A DNA stretch of 64,000 nt from GCA-2687025 sp964473525 (GTDB lineage: Bacteria; Poribacteria; WGA-4E; GCA-2687025), in contig CAYYPK010000002.1 of assembly GCA_964473525.1 (NCBI GenBank), positions 124,001 to 188,000 of the forward strand, given 5' to 3'. Below, one piece after another: positions 16,635 to 24,759 of this stretch. Under the pieces are notes generated by a model. The model searched no databases, was not told the DNA's origin, and saw only the letters and a program-made list of their open reading frames with translations. How positions within the stretch are numbered: position 1 is the stretch's first letter; the number at the start of each line of letters is the position of its first letter. The position numbers and the translations under genes were made by a program.

Positions 16635-17411
16635 CTAGCCGCAGCGGAGCCAGTTGGCGAACAGGTCGCGGAGCGTATCCGGGAGCGTGTCAAGAAAGGA
16701 GGGGTCCGTCAACCACGGCTGCGCCTGCGGGCCTCCCGTCGGGGTGTCGGGATGATACGCGTGTACTGCGTAGTGCAGCGTCTGCCGATTCTCGTCCGGG
16801 CCGCACGCGCCCCGATGCAGCAGGTTGGAGTTGTAGAACACGATGTCTCCCGCCTCCAACGCGACCACCATCTCGCCGGGCATGTCGCCGTTGGGGTCGT
16901 CCGCCAGCACCGCTCGCTCGCCGTCGGTAAGCGGGCGGCGGTGGCTGCCTGGCACGATCGACAGACAGTGGTCGCGACGAAGCGCGCCGTTGAGCTGAAC
17001 GTGGTTCCGGAGCATGGCCCGCAGACCCGCCTCCTCGACGTCGACGTCAAACGATGTGTCGCGATGCCAGTGGATCGCGTATGCCAGGCCGACAGGGCTC
17101 ACCAGAAGCGTGCACAGGTGGTGCTGTAGCTGCGGCCCAACGAGATCGGCGATGACGCCGAGGATCTCCGGCTCACCGAGGGACGCCAGCAGCGCGGGCT
17201 CTCGGATGTCGGGGTGCAGGATGTTGTTCACGCCCCAGATCTGCCGTCCCGCGCCCCTTCGCACGTCGGCGTAGCCGCCTGGCTCCTCGCACCGCGCGGT
17301 CACTCGATCGACGGCATCCCTGTATGCGGCGAGCTGTTCGCCCGTGAGAGCCCCACGGCGTATGACGTACCCATCCTCTGAGAAGCTGTCGCGCTCGGCG
17401 TCGTTCAGCAT
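16635..17411 (-). CDS. Phytanoyl-CoA dioxygenase (PhyH) family oxygenase, copy 1
   Basis: A non-haem Fe(II)/2-oxoglutarate-dependent oxygenase of 258 residues. The iron triad is visible: H116-x-D118 in H-W-H-R-D and distal His199 in N-L-L-H-R-G. A downstream Arg within 'NRQTLHYAVHAY' would bind 2-oxoglutarate. A GAGGAGG sits 4 nt before the ATG at 17411. It lies 27 bp after galK and 33 bp before the aminotransferase gene. The substrate is unknown; family members in similar heterotrophs are often annotated as phytanoyl-CoA hydroxylases without evidence, and the sugar context suggests a small polar substrate instead. Confidence 0.93.
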   Translation of the reverse strand: MLNDAERDSFSEDGYVIRRGALTGEQLAAYRDAVDRVTARCEEPGGYADVRRGAGRQIWGVNNILHPDIREPALLASLGEPEILGVIADLVGPQLQHHLCTLLVSPVGLAYAIHWHRDTSFDVDVEEAGLRAMLRNHVQLNGALRRDHCLSIVPGSHRRPLTDGERAVLADDPNGDMPGEMVVALEAGDIVFYNSNLLHRGACGPDENRQTLHYAVHAYHPDTPTGGPQAQPWLTDPSFLDTLPDTLRDLFANWLRCG

Positions 17412-17438
17412 ACATCCTCCTCGCGCCCGCCAGCCGGC

Positions 17439-18599
17439 CTACGCCACGCGACCAGCGCCAGCCACCGCCCGACACACGTACGCCTCGGCCTCGACGCCCG
17501 ACCGGGAGGAGTAGCGCGCGCTCACGGCTGAGGTGAGCTCCTGCACCGAGTCGGCGTGGGCGAGAGCGACCGCGCAGCCGCCGAATCCCGCGCCGGTGAG
17601 CCGCGCGCCGTACACGCCATCCACGTCGCGGGCGATGGCGACCAGGGCGTCCAGCTCCGGGCCACTCACCTCGTAGTCGTTGCGCAGACTGTCGTGCGAG
17701 GCGTTCATCAGAGCGCCGAACGCGGCAAGGTCCGATGCGCGCAGCTTCGTAACGGCTTCGCGGGTTCTGTCAATTTCGCTCACGACGTGTCGGCACCGCT
17801 TGTGATCTTCCTTGTCCAGCAGATCCCAATGCGCCGCGAGCAGCGCGGGCGACACGTCTCGCAGCGCGGAGATGCTCTGCCCGGAGACGGCGGCGAGACG
17901 CGCCACTCCGCGCTCGCACGCGGCGCGCCGCTCGTTGTAGCCGGAGTCCGTGAGGCCGCGGGTCACGCCGGAGTTGAGTATCACGATCCGCGCGTCTCCG
18001 TCGCCCACCGGCACATGGTCGAACGACAGGTCCCGGCAGTCCAGGAAGAGCGCGTGCCCCTCGACCGCGTTGGCGGAGACGAACTGGTCCATGATGCCGC
18101 AGTTGACGCCGACGAACTGGTTCTCGGCGCGCTGCCCCAGCAGGGCCAGGTCCGGCATGGACATGTCGATGTCGGTGAGCTCGAGGACGGCGGCGCCGGT
18201 CGCGATCTCGACCGCGGCGGAGCTGCTTAGCCCCGCGCCCACCGGCACGTCGCCAACGAGTGCGGCGTCGAAGCCGGGCAAGGTGTGGCCCGCCCGCTGG
18301 AACTGGTCGACAACGCCAGCCGGGTAGTCGATCCACGTAGCGGCGCGGGTTGGCGTCGTCGCTGCGTCGAGTTCGAGCGTCTCCCCGAACGACGTGGCGT
18401 GGATCCTTACCCGGCTGTCGTCCCGCGCCCGACACGCCAGCGCCACGCACCGGTCGATGGCTGCCGGGAATACGAACCCGTCGTTGTAGTCCGTGTGCTC
18501 GCCGATGAGGTTCACGCGGCCCGGGGCCTGGACGACGAAGTCCGGCGCCGACGCGAACTGGCTCTGGAAGGCTTCCGCAGCGCGGTCTGGTACTGTCAT
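17439..18599 (-). CDS. galK: Galactokinase
   Basis: Converts galactose + ATP to galactose-1-phosphate, the first Leloir step. The 386 residues match GalK length. The family signature G27-R28-V-N-L-I-G-E-H-T-D-Y is complete, with the catalytic Arg28. The GHMP ATP-binding motif V-P-V-G-A-G-L-S-S-S-A-A and the catalytic-Asp motif C-G-I-M-D-Q-F are present, and the C-terminal G-A-G-F-G-G-C loop is intact. AGGAGGAG precedes the ATG at 18599. It lies 60 bp downstream of the galE-galT fusion on the same strand, so the products act in sequence. Confidence 0.97.
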   Translation of the reverse strand: MTVPDRAAEAFQSQFASAPDFVVQAPGRVNLIGEHTDYNDGFVFPAAIDRCVALACRARDDSRVRIHATSFGETLELDAATTPTRAATWIDYPAGVVDQFQRAGHTLPGFDAALVGDVPVGAGLSSSAAVEIATGAAVLELTDIDMSMPDLALLGQRAENQFVGVNCGIMDQFVSANAVEGHALFLDCRDLSFDHVPVGDGDARIVILNSGVTRGLTDSGYNERRAACERGVARLAAVSGQSISALRDVSPALLAAHWDLLDKEDHKRCRHVVSEIDRTREAVTKLRASDLAAFGALMNASHDSLRNDYEVSGPELDALVAIARDVDGVYGARLTGAGFGGCAVALAHADSVQELTSAVSARYSSRSGVEAEAYVCRAVAGAGRVA

Positions 18600-18659
18600 C
18601 GTCTCCTCCTTGCCGTCGGCGCGCTGGGAGCCTGTCGAGAGTTCTGGCGCCGCGCGGCG

Positions 18660-20819
18660 CTACGACGTATCCACCTGTGGGCGTCTCGCCGCCCACCTTA
18701 TCTCTTCGGCGGCGACATCTGGGTCCGAGGGATTCACCAGCCGACCGAAGATGTCCGCGCCGACGACGTGCTTGCGCAGTCCCGGCCCCCTCAGGAGCGA
18801 CGTGATGTGCGCCTGCATGTGGTACCCGTAGTCTACGCCGTCTGTTGGCGCCTGCACGAGCGCCAGTGAGTAGTGGTACGGAGCGTCGAAGAGACCGTCG
18901 AGGCCTGTCAACGCGTGCAGCAAGGCATGGGCGAGCGAACGCCGTTCGTCGCGATCAAGGTCCAGCAGGCTGGCGACGTGCCGGTTTGGTGTCACGATGA
19001 CATCGTACGGGTACTGCGCCGCGTACGGGACGAACGCGGTGACATGGTCGTCCGACGTCAGAACACGACGCCCGTCCGCGACTTCTGACCGGGCGGCGTC
19101 ACACACGAAGCACGCGCCGTTCGCGGCGGATCGGTAACGGGCGAATTCCGCGATCTGCGGAGCGACGATGAGATCGGGTATCGTCGAATACGCGTACACC
19201 TGCCCGTGCGGGTGGGGCTGCGAGTTGCCCATGATCGTGCCGCGGTTCTCGAAGATGAGCGGGTAGGCGATGTCGTCGCGGGAGCCGACTCTCGCGTAGA
19301 TGTCCGCCCACGCGTCCACGAGGGCGACGACGCTGTCCGCGTCGAGGCGGGACAGTCGTTGTGAATGGTCTGGGCTGTAGTTCACGACCTCGCAGAGCCC
19401 CTGCGACGTCCGCGCGCGGTACGGCCCGTCCTCGTGGGCTACCTCGTACGCGGTCTCCGTGAGCGTCGGGAAGTCGTTCGTGAAGCTCCAGACTGACGTG
19501 TAATCCGGGTTCGTCTCTCCGCTGACGCGCGTGTTGCCGGGACACAGATAGCAGTCCGGGTCGTGCGTTGGGATCGCCGCTGCCTCCAGCGCCTGGGTCT
19601 CGCCGCTCCACGGCCGACTACGCCTGTGTGCGGCAATGTTGACCCAGCGCGCCCAGAACGGGTTGTACCGCTCCTCCTGTGGCGTTCGGTACCCGTGCGG
19701 GTGCAGGCGATGCCAATGCCAGGCGGATTCGACGACGTCCTCGAAGCAGGGGTTCGCCGTCCAACCTAGCTCCTCGCGTATCTTGGAGGAGTCGGCCACC
19801 AACCGTTCCGGATCCCCAGCGCGCGGCTGCCCGTTCACCGTGGGTATGGCGTGCCCAGACACCGCGCGGGCGGCCTCGACGATCTCGCCTACCGTGTGTC
19901 CCTCGCCTGACCCCAGGTTGTACGTGGCGCTCGACCCGCCCGCGAGCAGGCTGTCAAGCGAGAGGATATGCGCGCGCGCCAGATCACTGACCGACACGAA
20001 GTCACGGACGGCGGTTCCATCGGGCGTGTCGTAGCCGGTTCCGTACATCGTCAGCGCGTCGCGACGACCTAGAGCCACCTGGAGCACGATCGGGATGAGG
20101 TGCGTTTCTGGGCTGTGGTCTTCACCGATCAGCCGCGAATCGTCGGCGCCCGCCGCGTTGAAGTAGCGCAGAGCGGTGTACGGGCCGCGTCCTGCCGCCA
20201 GGCGGCCGCGCAGCATCAGTTCGTCCATCGCCTTCGTGACGCCGTAGACGCTTGTGGGTATGCGCAACGCGACATCGTCGACGCCCGCGCCGCCGGCCTC
20301 ACTGGCGTACCAGTCGAGGAGTGTTTGGAGGGGCTCGGCGGCTCCGTCCAGTTGGCTCTTGTCGTAGCGTGGGTCGTTCGCGGCGAGGGCCTGGTACTCC
20401 TCGCTGAGAGGCATCGCCGCGGACGGAGGGTTACCGTACGTCGATGCGGTCGACGACTTCACCAACGGCAGCCCGGGGCACGCCGAGAGCAGATTCTGGA
20501 ACGCGAGCACGTTCTGCTCGAAGTAGAGCCTGGGGTCGCGTTGGGACTCGGAGACGATGCTCCGCGCCGCGAAGTCGATGACGCCTGCGATGTCGTGCTC
20601 GCTGAACAGCGCCTCGACCGCTGGCGCGTCCAGCAGGCTGCCTTCCGCGAAGAGGAATCGCTCCGGGCCGTACACGTGTGAGAAGAGCTGCGTGGCTTCT
20701 ACACGGCCGGTGGACAGGTCGTCGAACACGACCACGCGTCGACCGTCTTCGAGTAGCCGTCGAACGGTGTGAGCCCCGATATAGCCCGCCCCGCCCGTCA
20801 CTAGGACCGCTTCACGCAC
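18660..20819 (-). CDS. galE-galT: UDP-glucose 4-epimerase / galactose-1-phosphate uridylyltransferase fusion (GalE-GalT)
   Basis: One uninterrupted 719-residue frame carries two Leloir enzymes. Residues ~4-372 are GalE: NAD site G-G-A-G-Y-I-G at ~9-15, S-S-T-A-S-T-Y-G near 122-129, catalytic pair Y192-x3-K196 (Y-G-V-T-K), then L-R-Y-F-N-A-A-G-A. Residues ~384-719 are GalT: opening 'ERYNPFWARWVNIAAHRRSRP', zinc cysteines C423-x2-C426, catalytic H536-P-H538-G-Q540 with His538 as the expected uridylyl carrier. The linker is only ~10-15 residues. The GTG start at 20819 is preferred (GAGGAG 9 nt upstream, GalE begins at once); the frame stays open to 20930. The epimerase has ~40 extra residues between Ser/Thr and Tyr. 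Confidence 0.96.
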   Translation of the reverse strand: MREAVLVTGGAGYIGAHTVRRLLEDGRRVVVFDDLSTGRVEATQLFSHVYGPERFLFAEGSLLDAPAVEALFSEHDIAGVIDFAARSIVSESQRDPRLYFEQNVLAFQNLLSACPGLPLVKSSTASTYGNPPSAAMPLSEEYQALAANDPRYDKSQLDGAAEPLQTLLDWYASEAGGAGVDDVALRIPTSVYGVTKAMDELMLRGRLAAGRGPYTALRYFNAAGADDSRLIGEDHSPETHLIPIVLQVALGRRDALTMYGTGYDTPDGTAVRDFVSVSDLARAHILSLDSLLAGGSSATYNLGSGEGHTVGEIVEAARAVSGHAIPTVNGQPRAGDPERLVADSSKIREELGWTANPCFEDVVESAWHWHRLHPHGYRTPQEERYNPFWARWVNIAAHRRSRPWSGETQALEAAAIPTHDPDCYLCPGNTRVSGETNPDYTSVWSFTNDFPTLTETAYEVAHEDGPYRARTSQGLCEVVNYSPDHSQRLSRLDADSVVALVDAWADIYARVGSRDDIAYPLIFENRGTIMGNSQPHPHGQVYAYSTIPDLIVAPQIAEFARYRSAANGACFVCDAARSEVADGRRVLTSDDHVTAFVPYAAQYPYDVIVTPNRHVASLLDLDRDERRSLAHALLHALTGLDGLFDAPYHYSLALVQAPTDGVDYGYHMQAHITSLLRGPGLRKHVVGADIFGRLVNPSDPDVAAEEIRWAARRPQVDTS

Positions 20820-20874
20820 CGGTGGTTGCTCCTCGCTGGACGGTGTCACATCGGGTGTCACAACGGGCCGCCGA

Positions 20875-20903
20875 TTGACGGCCGGGCCTGCTTTGGCTAT
20901 GTT
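20875..20903 (+). promoter_or_regulatory. Promoter of the sulfatase-PhyH-amidohydrolase operon
   Basis: TTGACG (20875-20880), a 17-nt spacer, then TATGTT (20898-20903). Predicted start near 20910, 36 nt before the sulfatase ATG. It lies in the 126-bp divergent gap left if the galE-galT gene starts at 20819. Confidence 0.55.
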
Positions 20904-20945
20904 AGCCGAGCCTCCGGTTAGACGTAACACACTGCGGCCTCGCGC

Positions 20946-22355
20946 ATGACCCGTCCCAACCTGCTCTTCGTGCTAGCAGACCAGCTGCGACGCGACGCCT
21001 GCGGTTACGCCGGGTCGCCGGCAGGAGCGACGCCCAACATCGACGCGTTCGCAGCGGAATCGGTGGATTTCGAGAACGCTGTGTCCGTGTACCCAGTGTG
21101 CGGGCCGTACCGGAACAGCCTCTTCACCGGCAAGTACCCCAGCAGCACCGGCATGGCCATCAACGAGCTGCGCTGCCTGCCCGACCCCGACGCGCTCGGT
21201 CACGTGCTGCACGCCGCGGGCTACGACACGCACTACATAGGCAAATGGCATCTATACGGGCGCGATCACAGCCCCGAGGAGCAGTACTGCCCGCCGGGGC
21301 CCCACCGCCTTGGATTCGACGGATATTGGGCGTCGTACAACTTCCACCATCGCTACTACACCGCGTTCTACTACGAGGACGAGTTCGAACGCCACGAGGT
21401 GGACGGCTACGAACCGGATGTGCACACCGACATGCTCCTGACGCGGCTGGCCGAGTCGGACGGAGCGACCCCGTTCGCGGCCGTGCTGAACTACGGCACG
21501 CCCCATGACCCGTGGACGTGGGACAACGCGCCGCCGGAAGGCGCCGAGGTGTTTCGCGACCGCGACTTCGGCTACCCAGCGACGTACCGCGAGGGCTCCG
21601 CGGAGTACTGGTCGCCCAACATGGACCGCCCGTGGTGGCGAGCGAACGTGCACCCCAACATCCCTCAGTGGCGCCAGGTCTACCACGCCATGGTCGCGAA
21701 CCTCGACTGGAACTTCGGTAGGCTTCTGTCGGGGCTGGACGCGCTCGGGATGGCGGAGAACACGTTGGTAGTCTTCACCTCGGACCACGGCGAGATGTTT
21801 GGCGCGCACGGCCGGATCGCCAAGAAGATATTCTACGAAGAGGCCGCGCGGGTGCCGTACCTCATGCGACTGCCAGGCGTGACCCGCGCGGGCGAGGTCG
21901 ACGCTTGCCTGAACACGCCCGACATCATGCCGACGCTACTGAGCCTGCTTGGCATGGACGTCCCCGACTCGGTGGAGGGCATGGACCTGGCCCATCACGC
22001 GCGCGGGCTCGCCGGGCCCGACCCAGAGGCGGCGTTCATGCAGGGCATGGGTCACACGTATCAGTGGCTGGACGGTGACGAGTGGCGCGCGCTTCGTGAC
22101 ACCCGCTACACGTACGCCGTCGAGCGCGAAGGGAACCGCGAGCACCTGTACGACAACGTCAACGATCCGTTGCAGCAGCGGAACCTCGCGGACGGGGCGG
22201 CCAGTCGGGCGCTGCTGCACAGACGCAGAGACCAACTGCGTGAGCGCATGGCGGCGCTCAAAGACGAAATGCACCCAACGACGTACTACCGGGACGCATG
22301 GACACAGGATAGGCGTATCGTCAGGACGGCGACGCGTGACGGCGCGGCCGCGTAA
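20946..22355 (+). CDS. Sulfatase (type I, formylglycine-dependent), copy 1
   Basis: Hydrolyses sulfate esters. The 469 residues carry the sulfatase core C52-x-P-x-R56 (C-G-P-Y-R), where Cys52 would be converted to formylglycine. Asp12 in L-A-D-Q-L and D-H-G-E in 'FTSDHGEMFG' are metal ligands, and Y-I-G-K-W-H holds the active-site Lys/His. No signal peptide is visible, so it is probably cytoplasmic. The substrate is unknown; the galactose genes next to it make a sulfated galactoside plausible. It is followed 9 bp later by the PhyH gene. No maturase is present in the window. Confidence 0.95.
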   Translation: MTRPNLLFVLADQLRRDACGYAGSPAGATPNIDAFAAESVDFENAVSVYPVCGPYRNSLFTGKYPSSTGMAINELRCLPDPDALGHVLHAAGYDTHYIGKWHLYGRDHSPEEQYCPPGPHRLGFDGYWASYNFHHRYYTAFYYEDEFERHEVDGYEPDVHTDMLLTRLAESDGATPFAAVLNYGTPHDPWTWDNAPPEGAEVFRDRDFGYPATYREGSAEYWSPNMDRPWWRANVHPNIPQWRQVYHAMVANLDWNFGRLLSGLDALGMAENTLVVFTSDHGEMFGAHGRIAKKIFYEEAARVPYLMRLPGVTRAGEVDACLNTPDIMPTLLSLLGMDVPDSVEGMDLAHHARGLAGPDPEAAFMQGMGHTYQWLDGDEWRALRDTRYTYAVEREGNREHLYDNVNDPLQQRNLADGAASRALLHRRRDQLRERMAALKDEMHPTTYYRDAWTQDRRIVRTATRDGAAA

Positions 22356-22364
22356 GGAGGAGAT

Positions 22365-23093
22365 ATGGCGCGCACAGAGCCGACGAACGGGCCAACCGCC
22401 GCGGAAGCCAGGCAGTGGGACGAGGACGGGTATATCCTGCTCCCGGACGCCCTGACCGGGCGGCCGCTCGCGCGCCTGCAAGCGGCGTTCGACACATGGG
22501 CGGCGCGCTGCAAGGACGAGTGGCTGGAGCGCGTGGCCGCGGGCAGCGTGGCCGGAACTTACTACGACGTGCCGGACGCGCTCGCGAAGGACGACGCCTT
22601 CCTCGACTTGGTGGACGGAGCCGGATACTACGACCGGCTGCTGGCGTTCACGGAGGGCGAGTTGCTCTTCCTCGCCGCCCAGGTGAGGACCGTGCCGGTG
22701 TGGCCGCTCGCCTACTGCTCCTGGCATCCCGATGTCGGCCGCACGAACCCGCTTCACATCAAGGTGCAGATCTACGTCAACGACGTCCCAACCGACGGTG
22801 GCGAGTTCGCGTTCGTGCCTGGAAGCCACCGCGAGGAGCCCGGGCTGCGGCGCCGGCCGCAGGACACTCGGTCGATGCCTGGCGCCGTGACGTTCCCGGG
22901 CAAGGCTGGCACGGCAGTCATGTTCAACGCCTACGGGTGGCACACGCCCATGCAGAACACCACCAGCACGCCGCGCAAGTCGATCATCCTCATCTACGAG
23001 CGCGCGACCGAGGCCCGGCGCGACCCAGCGCGGTACGCGCACATCGCGGATCGGCTCTCGCCAGAGCGACGCCAACTGCTGGGAACAGCATGA
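22365..23093 (+). CDS. Phytanoyl-CoA dioxygenase (PhyH) family oxygenase, copy 2
   Basis: A 242-residue Fe(II)/2-oxoglutarate oxygenase. The metal triad is H121-x-D123 (W-H-P-D-V) and His193 (Y-G-W-H-T-P), and R-K-S-I-I-L-I-Y-E near the end gives the 2-oxoglutarate arginine. 'TDGGEFAFVPGSHRE' is the typical lid segment before the distal histidine. An AAGGAGG sits 5 nt before the ATG. Its TGA overlaps the ATG of the amidohydrolase. It differs clearly from copy 1 (shorter, different N-terminus), so it is not a recent duplicate. Confidence 0.94.
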   Translation: MARTEPTNGPTAAEARQWDEDGYILLPDALTGRPLARLQAAFDTWAARCKDEWLERVAAGSVAGTYYDVPDALAKDDAFLDLVDGAGYYDRLLAFTEGELLFLAAQVRTVPVWPLAYCSWHPDVGRTNPLHIKVQIYVNDVPTDGGEFAFVPGSHREEPGLRRRPQDTRSMPGAVTFPGKAGTAVMFNAYGWHTPMQNTTSTPRKSIILIYERATEARRDPARYAHIADRLSPERRQLLGTA

Positions 23094-23995
23094 TGGCAAG
23101 ACGAATCGACGCGCACGTGCACGTCTACGCGAAGGCGACGCCCGAATTCCCCCGCGAGGTGACCGACCAATTCCCAGCTGACAGCGAGGCCTCGGTCGAG
23201 GGTCTGCTGGGAGCAATGGCCGAGAGCAACATCGATCAGGCGGTGCTGGTGCAGCTCGGAGGCGGTGAGGTCGCGCACCACGCGTACCTGGCGCGGTGTC
23301 TGCGCGAGCACCCAGGACGGTTCGTCGGGATTGGGCTCATCCCAGGCGACTGCGCGGACGTCGATCGACACATGCGTGGCCTCGCCGACGACACGGGCAT
23401 CATTGGCTTCCGGCTGCGGGAGCTCGGCGGGCCGACAGACCCGTTCGAGACGTTCGACCTGGGCGCGGTCGCCGCTACTCCCATCTGGGAGTGCGCGGCG
23501 AGGAACGACTACGTGCTGTGGCTGTACATCGGCGCTGCGGAGGCCCACCTGCTGCCGTACATGGTCGAGGCGTTCCCGACGGTTCGGGTAGTGCTGAACC
23601 ACCTGGGCATATGCCCGGGCGAGGGGCGGCTTACTGTCGACGAGAACGGGCGGCCGCACATCACGACGCCTTCGTATAACCCCGCTGGCCACTCATCCTG
23701 GCGGCTCTCGCAGTACGAAAACGTGTCGGTCCTCCTGTCCGGCCAGTACGCCTTTAGCGACGGCGATTACCCTTACGAGGACAAGGCGGCATGGGCCAGG
23801 GGCTTGGTGGGGTCGTTCGGTGATCGGCGCGCGATGTGGGCGTCGGACTACCCGTGGATCGCCGACGACCCCGGCTACGCGGATATAGTCGACATTCTCC
23901 CACGCACGCTGGGGGATGTCGGGGACGCCACGATGCGTCGGCTGATGGGTGGAAACGCCGCCGAGATCCTCCGATTCGCACCGGCGCCCGAGTAG
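23090..23995 (+). CDS. Amidohydrolase (TIM-barrel metal-dependent hydrolase)
   Basis: A 301-residue amidohydrolase-superfamily protein. It has the N-terminal metal motif D-A-H-V-H-V-Y, the middle H of 'LNHLGICPG' and the C-terminal A-S-D-Y-P-W aspartate. This pattern is shared by COG2159/COG3618-type decarboxylases and lactonases, so the enzyme may open a sugar lactone or decarboxylate an aromatic acid. The start is ATG 23090, overlapping the PhyH stop by 4 bp (ATGA); a second ATG follows at once. The frame extends far upstream, but that part is the PhyH gene in another frame. Third gene of the sulfatase operon. Confidence 0.92.
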   Translation: MMARRIDAHVHVYAKATPEFPREVTDQFPADSEASVEGLLGAMAESNIDQAVLVQLGGGEVAHHAYLARCLREHPGRFVGIGLIPGDCADVDRHMRGLADDTGIIGFRLRELGGPTDPFETFDLGAVAATPIWECAARNDYVLWLYIGAAEAHLLPYMVEAFPTVRVVLNHLGICPGEGRLTVDENGRPHITTPSYNPAGHSSWRLSQYENVSVLLSGQYAFSDGDYPYEDKAAWARGLVGSFGDRRAMWASDYPWIADDPGYADIVDILPRTLGDVGDATMRRLMGGNAAEILRFAPAPE

Positions 23996-24074
23996 AGAAG
24001 CGACCAAGACCGGGCCCGCCCATGGCCACGCACGAGCCCCGAGGTGACCCGCGACGCAACATGGAGTACCTGCG

Positions 24075-24725
24075 ATGAGCGCGTTCGACAGCGACGGCAA
24101 GACGACAGTAGCGGTTGTTACAGGCCACCACGCGTTCGACGTCCCGAACTTCCACCGTCTGTTCCGCGGCATGGCGTCGGTGGACGCCTACATCCAGACG
24201 TTGGAGGACTTCGTCGTGGACGCCGGCCGCGCGCGCGCTGACTACGACGTCGTGCTGTTCTACAACTTCCACCAGGAGACCCCCGCCGAGGACAGCCGCG
24301 AACGCGCCGCCTTGGTGGACGCCCTGGAGCGTGGGCAAGGGGTGTTCGTCATGCACCACGCCGTGCTGGCCTACTTGGAGTGGCCAGAGTGGGCCGACCT
24401 CGTCGGTGTGCGGGAGCGTGGCTTCGGGTACCACATCGGTGAGACGCTACGCGTGGACGTCGTCGACCCCGACCACCCCATCACAGCAGGCGTCGACGCC
24501 TGGGAGATGATCGACGAGACGTACACTATGGCGAGTTGCGGCGAAGACAGCCACGCTCTGCTACAGACCGACCACGAGAAGAGCATGAAGACGCTCGCCT
24601 GGACGCGGCAGGTGCGGAACTCGCGCGTGTTCTGCTTACAGTCGGGGCACGACAACGACACGTGGAAGGAGCCCGCCTTCCAGCGGATCACGGAACAGGG
24701 CATCGCGTGGTGCGCGGGCGACTGA
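24075..24725 (+). CDS. ThuA-like domain protein
   Basis: A 216-residue protein of the trehalose-utilisation ThuA family, a glutamine-amidotransferase-like fold without the amidotransferase triad. Landmarks are V-V-T-G-H-H-A-F-D-V at the start, the strand 'YDVVLFYNFHQ', 'GVFVMHHAVLAY' and the C-terminal W-T-R-Q-V-R-N-S-R-V-F-C-L-Q-S-G-H-D motif typical of the family. In some rhizobia ThuA helps oxidise disaccharides to keto-derivatives, together with Gfo/Idh/MocA dehydrogenases. GGAG lies 8 nt before the ATG. It ends the sulfatase operon (79-bp gap) and converges on the PfkB gene. Confidence 0.92.
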   Translation: MSAFDSDGKTTVAVVTGHHAFDVPNFHRLFRGMASVDAYIQTLEDFVVDAGRARADYDVVLFYNFHQETPAEDSRERAALVDALERGQGVFVMHHAVLAYLEWPEWADLVGVRERGFGYHIGETLRVDVVDPDHPITAGVDAWEMIDETYTMASCGEDSHALLQTDHEKSMKTLAWTRQVRNSRVFCLQSGHDNDTWKEPAFQRITEQGIAWCAGD

Positions 24726-24759
24726 AGGAGCGCGAGGCCGACCCGGACAAGCACGGCCG

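Noticed and set aside
21936..23216. Minus-strand open frame opposite the sulfatase and PhyH genes
   Set aside because: Shadow of two motif-bearing genes with good ribosome-binding sites on the plus strand.
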